A stretch of DNA of 64,000 nucleotides from Mortierella alpina. Taxonomy: Eukaryota; Mortierellomycota; Mortierellomycetes; Mortierellales; Mortierellaceae. Under the pieces are notes generated by a model. It worked only from the letters and a program-made list of their open reading frames with translations, was not told where the DNA came from and did no database searches. This document shows positions 54,840 to 64,000 of the stretch, piece by piece. A program made the position numbers and the translations under genes. Each line of letters opens with the position of its first letter. Positions within the stretch are counted from its first letter, which is position 1. The DNA is taken from the NCBI GenBank assembly GCA_029449245.1, contig JANATF010000006.1, positions 496,001-560,000 of the forward strand, given 5' to 3'.

Positions 54840-55445
54840 AACCGAGAGACGTGATATGTGAAAAAATAAAAGCAGAGCGCAAAGAGAACAACGACGCAAA
54901 AGGCTACCTTTATTAGCAAGAACAAGCGCAGAGATGCTCAGAGCTGATCAGTGATACCTGCATGTAGATCGAAAGTAAATAGTGCCATTGCCGCCCTGTC
55001 TGATACACCCGCGAACATCGCGATCGATATGTCCGAGAGATCCATGTCCGATATGATGGAGGGTGCGAAAAGCGATATCCGCAAAAAGTCACACTTGGAA
55101 CAAGCCACACACAACACACGGCTCAGTCGGCAAAGGCCTTATTCTTTTTTTTTTCGTTCATTGGCTTTGTAAACAACCACTCGTGTCCTTCTTCGCATCC
55201 AGCATCAACCACCCTTTGTCTGTCCTTCACTTCCTCTTCTGCCCTTGTTTGAACCTTTTCCCTTCCTACGGTATATTGCTTTTCCTGCTTTTCTTCTATT
55301 GCTGCACCCAGCAGGACCTGTTCCCTTGTTGGTCACTAATTGGTTCTTTGCTCCTACTTTGACGTGATAAACAGACTGCTCTCAACACCGTCGAGGCTTC
55401 GCATTCACCGCAACACACACACACACACCCCCAACAGATCACGTA
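54840..55445. other. Intergenic / RVB2 upstream region
   Basis: No gene supported. A CT/T-rich region (about 55140-55370) and a CACACA run (about 55412-55427) precede the RVB2 start. Confidence 0.5.
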
Positions 55446-57119
<1,674 letters not shown>

Positions 57120-57492
57120 AGAAATGTGAAGAGCCAGAACATCCTACTTTCTCTCTCTCGCTGTTCTCGTCTTTAGTTTGCTCTTCCCGCGCGTGTTATC
57201 TTGCAGACGCAATCAATAATACAAAACTTAACATATATTGTCATATACACTCGCTGTGCACTTCGTCATGTGTGTTAGTGCGTGTGTGTGTGGGAGGGGG
57301 TTTCTCTAACTACTTTCACTTGCCCCCCCTTTTTTCATGCACAAAGAGAACCACAGACACTGATAGAAGGGAGATGATCAGCATTCATCGACGACTCGAC
57401 AAGTAACCTAGGGGAGATCGTCCAGTCGTGTATTTTTTTTATTTGTTTTTGCATAAAAAAAAAAAAAAAAGAAAAGATCTGAAAAAACTATA
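57120..57492. other. Convergent 3' region of RVB2 and the downstream minus-strand gene
   Basis: 373 bases with A/T homopolymers (for example an A-run near 57457-57471) and a GT run near 57278-57292. No gene. Confidence 0.55.
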
Positions 57493-58461
57493 TCACTTTC
57501 CCAACCGACGTTCAATTTCCTTCATTCGAGCCTTGGTCCTCAGCAATCCATCGTTCAATCGCTTTTTGGTCTCCTCTGCAGCGGCCTTGTCCCTCAGCAG
57601 TTGCGAGAGCCTACCCCCCAGTTCTGCATGTTGCTGTTTCAGTTTGGCCATCTGCATCTCCTTGGTCTCTTGATCCTGTTCGGGTTCCTGGTGAGGTTCG
57701 GGTTCCGTCGTGGTCGTAGTCGTGGTCGTGGTCGTGGTCATGGTCGTCTCCTTCCGAGATTCACAGGTGCCACGGTTAGGCGCGTCGGTGGCATGATGAT
57801 GATTAGCTGGTGGATGATGATTAGGTGGATGTGGAGACTGCGTTGAATTAGGATTGTGGTCAGGGTTATGAAGGTGGCCCGTAGGAGGATGATCCCGGAC
57901 GTCTTTCGTGGTAGAGTAGCCGTACGGGTGCCGTTCGATGGGTGAGATGGGCGAAATGGGTGAAAGTGGAGGGGTCGACGCGTTCGACGAGATATTCGAG
58001 GACGAGACCGTCGAGATCAACGAAGTCGACGAGGTCGAGGATGAGGTGAACGACGACGATGAAGATTTGATGGCCGAGGGCGAAGTGACTATGCCTCGCG
58101 CCTGCATGAGCGAGTGTTTCGCTGCGGCGACCTGTGCATGCGTCGAGAGCACAAGTTGTTGGTATTGCTGAATGGATGCATGCACAGCCAGATAGGCCTG
58201 CTGCGCCTGGGTCGATGTCTCGCGCAGGTGTGCAAGCGCATCGCACAGTCGGTTTCGGTCTTGGTCCGTTAGTTCGCCCTCTGCTTCAGGAAGTGGACTG
58301 AGACAAGTGTCGAGAACGAGATGCGAGAGCTCGCAGAGGGATGTGGGTGAGGGTATAAGAGGGAGGGTGCTGGCGCTAGCGCCGCTTGTTTCGGTATGGC
58401 TGTGCATGTGTGTAAGGGTACTGCTGTCTGCTGGCATGATGAGGGCGGGGGCAGTTGACAT
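57493..58461 (-). CDS. Low-complexity protein with C-terminal coiled coil, unknown function
   Basis: Single exon, 322 residues from the ATG at 58461. An N-terminal helical region (residues ~40-120, e.g. LVLDTCLSPLPEAEGELTDQ and ETSTQAQQAYLAVHASIQQY) is followed by long Ser-rich, Pro/His/Asn-rich and poly-Thr low complexity. A charged C-terminal coiled coil (about 265-322) reads MAKLKQQHAELGGRLSQLLR, continues KDRAAAEETKK-like helix and ends KEIERRLGK. I do not recognise a family. Its compact shape (helix - disorder - coiled coil) suggests a scaffold or adaptor subunit, which is a guess. The terminal coiled coil with a basic end is the strongest sign that the frame is coding. Confidence 0.65.
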   Translation of the reverse strand: MSTAPALIMPADSSTLTHMHSHTETSGASASTLPLIPSPTSLCELSHLVLDTCLSPLPEAEGELTDQDRNRLCDALAHLRETSTQAQQAYLAVHASIQQYQQLVLSTHAQVAAAKHSLMQARGIVTSPSAIKSSSSSFTSSSTSSTSLISTVSSSNISSNASTPPLSPISPISPIERHPYGYSTTKDVRDHPPTGHLHNPDHNPNSTQSPHPPNHHPPANHHHATDAPNRGTCESRKETTMTTTTTTTTTTTEPEPHQEPEQDQETKEMQMAKLKQQHAELGGRLSQLLRDKAAAEETKKRLNDGLLRTKARMKEIERRLGK

Positions 58462-59627
58462 CGAGAGAAGAGAAGACAAGAAGGGTTGTCAATTCTTTGG
58501 GCCTTAAGTAATATTTCTAGTATCTATTGGGATACACTGAAAGGAGAGAACGGGGGGAGGGGGGGAAGGAAAACGAGTGAGAAGAGAGGGATAAAGGGAG
58601 AATAGATGCAGTGTATGATACAATACAGAGCTGGAAAAAAAAAGAAGTAATGAGAATTGTGCTTTCGAAACTACGAGAACGACTGCGACTCAAACGAGGC
58701 CGAGTTCTTTTGCTTCCTAAAACTCGCTGGTCAATGCACCCAACCCAACTCGCTGCTGCCTCGCCACACCGCAAGACTCGGAGAAAACAATTCGCCTCGC
58801 ACGAACAAGCAGGAAAACAGGGGCGTGCTACAAGAACGCGCTCTGTTGAAACCAACACCACTGATTGGCACCGCAGGGTCCCTCGGCACCATATCGATCA
58901 ATGAATCAGGGCATAATGGGCAGTCTAAAAAAAAGGTCTCTTCTCCTTGAACCAATCGCCCTTGCTCGTTTGCAGGCCTACGTACTCTTTGACAACATTG
59001 AGGGCCTTCTTATTCATTGACAATAGACTGCGAGCTCAAGAACAAATGGCATTATCATCTTACCTCTGTGTAAATTGTAGAGTGTCGCTCCAAGCAAACA
59101 AAGGCCAAATCAAAAAAAAGAACATAAGGAAGCGGGACAATGTTGGGAGGAAACAGTTACAAGAGCAGACGAAAGGCAAGGAACGGAAAAAAAGAATCCT
59201 TCGGTCCTTGATCCTTCTCTCTGACAGCATCGTTATATCACTGTCCGGTCGTTGTTTTTGTTGCCTTGCTTTGCAATTAAAAAACAAAGATACAATTCAC
59301 CCAGTTGCTCATGCCTATCTTTGCAAAGCAAATCGCCTGTGCGACACGCCTTGAGCAACAAGCCCCGCTTCTCTACTGCAAGAGCAGAAGGGATAGAGTT
59401 AGGGGTGCATAGCATTCCTTGGAACCTGACGCGCTTCGATCACTGACGGTGCGCGTGTGTCGCGAACACAAGCGGGCGCATAGATCTCCAGCACAGCCCA
59501 CGCCGCATGCTACCTGCAAAATCGTGTTTTGTATTCTGTACAAGACGCGCGCACACTGAGCAAGCGCTTTCTTTGCACACTCTGCAAGCTGCTGCAAGCT
59601 GCTAATATAATACAAGAGCCTCCACAT
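58462..59627. other. Intergenic, no gene supported
   Basis: About 1.17 kb between two minus-strand genes. It includes a G-rich run near 58551-58566. Open frames on both strands have no features; no tRNA or snRNA was recognised. Confidence 0.5.
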
Positions 59628-62600
59628 CTACTCGCACAGTCCTTGTATTCCTTGTATGTCACTGCCACCGATCCCTTGACCCCATGACCGTCGGGTGTGC
59701 GCCTTGGATTTCGATATGGACGACGTAGATGATGAACAGGTGGAAGACGAGGAAGACAACAGATATTCCAGTGACGGTCGCCTCGACCCTTCCATGTCGA
59801 CAAACTGTCCGTGCGGCGAAAGTGAAGAGGGCGATGAGGGCGTGCATGGGTCGGACTCGGCTCTCCGGAGGGGATCGTGTCGATCATGCACACTGTCTGC
59901 AAAATGCACCACCTTAGTTGAGCTCATATTAAGGGAGGCACTGGGACACGACTGAACTCTATCCAACGGCCCCTGTGATTGGGGTCGAGTTGACTTTGTG
60001 GCTGGCAGAGCAAAGTTGTCTCCTAGAAAGTCCGGGATCGATTCTGCGGGTGCATCCACTGGCAATGAGTGGATTATAGCTCGACCACCAACGCGTGGCT
60101 CACCAGTGCTCTCGATCCGAGTGCTAAAGGATTCAAAGCTTTTCCGATTGCCGCTGTCAGAAACATTTCCGCCTTGCGGAACATTCTTGTAAGGCTCATT
60201 GTCATCACCGCTCTGAAAACCAATAGGATGCATCGATTTCTTTTGTTCGTCCGCATGCAGGTGACCCAAGGGCTGCAATAAATCCTCCCGTATCATGTCG
60301 CTCAATTGCGGGCTCGAGGATTTGGGACTCTTGATAACACCTGCGTTCAGTGGCGAACTCGTCGACAGAGAGCCATGGCTCGCTGGGGGGGAGGGTGCCG
60401 AGGTTCCACCTAGCGTCAAGTCAAGGCTTCCGAGCGCCCACTCATCACTCAATCCATGCTTGCTGCGTTCCATTTGGTAGGTCTTGATGCTAAATCGATT
60501 GGGCTTCCTTGGCTCGGGTGGACTTGACGCGTTGTGTAGTGGGCCGAGTAGATCGGACGTGGAGACGCCATCGCCGAAGGAGGCAATCGGATCCAGGGTA
60601 GGAGTATAAGCCTTGGGACTAGGTGTTCCCACTGAGGGGCTTGGGAAGGAAAGTGCCATTCCCAAATGATCCTCGGTCACCTCTGCGAGCGCCAAAGTTT
60701 GGGTACGTGACTCACTAAGGGATGAAAATCCTCCAAATGATGTTTTCAAGCCTGGTCGTGGCGACGAGACCCCACTCGCTGCAGCTGCAATCGTTACCAC
60801 TGGCAAGTGCTGATCCTGTCGTTCAGGCGACTGTCGACCTGAACCTGTGACCTGACGATCCTGAATGCGATCCTGGTCCTCGCCCTCCCTTTGCTTTGCC
60901 TTGTGGTTCTGAAGCGTCTCCGATGCATCTCGCAGTTTATCAAGCGTCGAGTCGTCCTTATTCATGATTCCAAGCCCTACACCGAGTTCCACACCTAGTC
61001 CACTTTTTGGACTTTGCTTGGCCTTGCCTTGAAACGATGACGTTCGGGATGAATATGGCGAAAGGTTTGGGGTCCTTACCCTGAGACTTCCATTGGACGA
61101 TGTCCGTGACCGCACGAGCGTGTGTACTCCTTCAACATTAGAACATGCAGGAAACAAAGTCTCCGCGTCCGTCGCAACTCCTGGCAGCCACTGAATGTCC
61201 ATCTGATCGCGTACCCACTCCACCATATGGCTATCATCCTCCTCTAAACAGGTCCACCCCGCAGAATGCGCTAGCTGCCGCGCGATGACTAAGCCTTCCA
61301 TCAAAACTGCCTCCCCATGGCGAATAGCCTCCGTGTTTCCGAATGCATGGTGCCGTAATGGTTGCGTGGTGACCTGCACTTGAACCTGGATCGGGGTCAA
61401 AGGGTCATAGGACGCTGTCGAGGCAGAAATTTTCAGATGAAATGTTTCGTCCTTGTCGTAGTTGCCGTTCTCCTGTACCTTTACTCTTCCTTGCTGAAAG
61501 ACCCGGTCCGAACGATGTAGCAATATCGGCTGGGAAGCGATTGCTATCCCCTGTTCAGTAGCTCTCTTGTGCCGTGTACTTCCTGCTAACGTATCCAATA
61601 CACAAGATATCCAAGCCAGCAATTGCCGGACACTTCTCATCCCTTGGCGAGTCAGCCTTTCCTGCAGCGTCGATGGGCTACTCTGGGGGATATGCTGCAT
61701 AGTAATTGAAAATACCATCCTTGGTAACTGAGACGGGTCTGCTGACATTTCTGATGTCGTAGGTCTTCCTGAGACGCCTTCACGGGATGCTGCTGGAGTC
61801 GTGCTTGCGTTTAAAGCATGCGCTAACGGGTGCTTTCGCGAGACGAGGGCAGTGCTGTCGCAAAGCACTTGGTAGCATTCGCCTACAAAAAGTATGAGGG
61901 TTTTTAGATGTTTTGCAATGACGATGAAGAGCACTGAATCTGCACCATTGATGGATATAAATGCGAAGCAGGTACATACCACTGGGCTCTACACTGCGAC
62001 AGACCTCGAGTCCAACTATCCGTGCTGGAGTGGGAGGGGTGGTATTGATGGTCAAGCTGTTCTTTTGTCCTCCGCCAACGCTGCTGAATCGTTTCACAGG
62101 CTTGGGAATGGAAACCGTGCAAGGTTGATTGGTGGTGGATTTGTCGATCAAGATCGAGGTTGCGCAAAGACCTGAGCCAATGAAAACGTTGCTTGGAAGC
62201 GACAGGTCCTCCAAAGGCTTTGTCTAATGTGCAATGGATAGATAACAAAAAAATCGCTAAGTCCCCCGTTGTCCTGTCTGAAAGTAATGCGCTGAGTAGT
62301 CCCGTTCTTATCGCTACCTGAAAAAGTGTCGATGTGCTCTGATCGACATAAGAGGGTGATGAATCTTCCGAAGGAAGCACTATCGTTCCAATGGTTTCAC
62401 GAATCCAAAGGTACTGCGCCCATTCAGACTACACATACAAGTTGAGACAGTGTTAGTTGCAACCGAATCGGTCTTGAATATCAGATATCAGTCCTTTCTT
62501 GAGTACAGGTCTCCCTATGGTCCCTGAAGAATACAAGAGATGATGGCAGAAGTGACCGAGAAATCTGTGGCGATGAACGCTACTCACCAGCTTCTGTTGT

Positions 62601-63772
62601 ACGGATTGTACGACCATCTGATGGGAATTGGGCACGATGTCCTCTTCAAGCAAGACCAATATTGATTTGAAAGGACTTTGTTGAGCAATCCGGCAGGCCG
62701 ACTTTAGAGCCTATGAGAAAAGTGCATAAAGATTTGCAGGTGTTACATGCTGCTCGGGCACCCATTTACGTCAAACCGAGACTTTTACCGTGGATCAGAT
62801 AGCACCTCGCGCACCGCTTACCTCACGTCCACCTAACGCAGCGAAGAGCAAGAAACAAGCGAATGATGAGTTGCCGAGCGATGAGGGGCAACCATCCAAC
62901 ATGTGATACTTGTGAGAAAAAAAAATGGAAAAACACTCACATCCAACGATAACTTGGTTCCATATCCGAACGTCAGCGTGGGTCTTGAGCTCCTCGAGTC
63001 TTTCCTTGGAGATCACTGTAAGCGGAGAAGCCAGCGCGCGTGCAGATGGAATTGAATCCTGATCATCCTGCGTGCCCTCGAACTCTTTTCCTGTCGAATC
63101 CAGATGATGCTTGTCACTTGTGTCGGGGCGCAGTTGCTGAGTGTGCGATTGAGAAGCTTTCAAAGTGGAGGGTGCCGACTGTTGTCGCGACAGTTGTTGT
63201 TGTGGTTGTTGCTGTTGTTGCTGCTGCGGTTGCTTACGGGCATCCCGACTCTCTGTACATGGGTTCAACTGTGAAATGAAAAAGGGCCGGGACCTATTCG
63301 TCTCCTTGGTTTGTCGGTTGGACCCAGGGACGGGGACTCCAAGACTTTGTATTTGAAGACATCTCGGCAGCAAGACCGCAGATGGATCTTTGTTTTGTTG
63401 ACTGGCAGATGCAGGCAGTGGCTGCTTCTGCAGAGCGTAGTTGCGGTAGAGGTATAGGGTGATGAGAGAGAACAGGACGATGCTCGAGACACTTGAAGCG
63501 ACAGACGAGGACCAGCCAGCATCAGCAGATAGCGCCCAAAGGGCGGAGGAGGAGAGGACGATCATGGGCAGGATAGTGATGTGGTCAAATGAAGGTTGGT
63601 TTCGACTCGTTCTGGGGTGTATGATGGGCGAGATATGCGAAGGCAGTAAGGAAGAAGAGAGCAAGAGGATGCAAAGGGCAGAGGCGGAGGCGAGCAGGGC
63701 GTGTGCTACATACAGGAAACAGAGATGCACGGAGGCAGGGAACATCCAATAATGCCCGTCTTGCCCAGGCAT
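59628..63772 (-). CDS. Large membrane protein of unknown function (three N-terminal TM segments, poly-Gln, disordered C-terminus)
   Basis: Five exons: 63772-62822, 62710-62588, 62428-62318, 62223-61980 and 61882-59628 (1227 residues). The start MPGQDGHYWMFPASVH precedes three hydrophobic segments within the first ~135 residues (LCFLYVAHALLASASALCIL, ITILPMIVLSSSALWAL, SIVLFSLITLYLY). A Gln-rich stretch (QQQQQQQQPQQQL) and a helical, probably folded part follow: TVISKERLEELKTHADVRIW, FAALGGREALKSACRI, SILVLLEEDIVPNSH, then SEWAQYLWIRETIGTIVLPS. A long segment with mixed structure comes next (MVFSITMQHIPQSSPS, DETFHLKISAS). The last ~500 residues are Ser/Pro-rich, with a phospho-site-like appearance. 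No family recognised. The intron at 62587-62429 is uncertain: an alternative reading keeps part of it. Function unknown; perhaps an organelle-membrane scaffold. Confidence 0.65.
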
Positions 63773-64000
63773 GCCTGCCGCAGACACGACAAGCGTGGGA
63801 GGGTGCGGCGAGAACAAGGAGACCCGGCAGTGGGCACAGGTCGAGTGGGGCCACGGGTGGAACGATGTAACCAGCAGGGCCGGCTCTTGTTGTCTGCGCA
63901 GAACACAACGGCGTGCGTGCACTGGCCGCGAAAGGATGCACGTGCGAGCTTGCAGCCGAGGAGCAAGGTGGCAGGGAGCCCAAGAGCAGGAGCAGGAGTC
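63773..64000. other. Right edge, upstream flank of the membrane-protein gene
   Basis: The minus-strand frame stays open for 150 bases upstream of the chosen start, so a longer N-terminus is possible. Nothing else is seen. Confidence 0.4.

Noticed and set aside
62429-62587. An extra exon in the membrane-protein gene (frame reading GRPVLKKGLISDIQDRFG)
   Set aside because: Splicing it in with the available GT/AG sites either shifts the frame into a stop or needs an intron of about 34 bases. Direct joining of the flanking phase-0 exons is simpler.

Overview
This window is nuclear DNA of a filamentous fungus. Genes have short GT-AG introns (about 50-290 bases) with CTAAC/CTAAT-type branch sites. 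Intergenic tracts are pyrimidine-rich. The proteins are plainly fungal: a Sey1 GTPase, Kre9/Knh1-type and Cu-only SOD GPI proteins, and an arrestin-related adaptor. The general look (CT-rich leaders, Gly-Ser linker plus single-TM proteins, multi-intron genes) suggests an early-diverging lineage such as Mortierellomycotina. That assignment is inference, not proof.

Layout. 1-2130 (-): arrestin-related adaptor, cut by the left edge. 3482-4267 (+): Isa1/ISCA1 Fe-S assembly protein. 4796-6766 (+): mitochondrial-type seryl-tRNA synthetase. 6842-10455 (-): nine-exon SEY1 ER-fusion GTPase. 11103-13040 (-): alanine-glyoxylate aminotransferase with a presequence. 14178-15168 (-): secreted GPI-type Cu-only SOD. 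16773-17258 (+): small secreted or anchored protein. 17368-20917 (-): PXB-PX-DUF3818 protein. 22576-24963 (+): eight-exon DHA2-type MFS exporter. 26043-26615 (+): Kre9/Knh1-like GPI protein. 27522-34076 (+): intronless BRR2, the U5 snRNP helicase.

34251-40281 is the standout. It is a giant imperfect palindrome with arms of about 3.1 and 2.6 kb around a spacer of about 340 bases. The arms carry an internal satellite of about 65 bases whose copy number differs between arms. Each arm also carries an outward-pointing TATA box followed by a consensus 5' splice site. The architecture resembles foldback transposons, and no transposase is visible.

40922-42542 (+): membrane RING protein with an exceptionally long insert inside the RING. 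43476-45381 (+): single-TM protein. 45743-47521 (+): unknown protein. 48408-54839: tandem cluster of cinnamyl-alcohol/ADH6-type zinc dehydrogenases, with three intact genes and two relics. One intact copy has lost a structural-zinc cysteine. 55446-57119 (+): RVB2/RuvBL2 AAA+ ATPase. 57493-58461 (-): low-complexity coiled-coil protein. 59628-63772 (-): large membrane protein of unknown function.

Most genes are unrelated housekeeping or surface functions. The only obvious functional cluster is the ADH array, whose members probably arose by duplication, partial gene conversion and decay. Exon boundaries were chosen by hand from splice consensus, reading phase and protein continuity. No transcript data were available.
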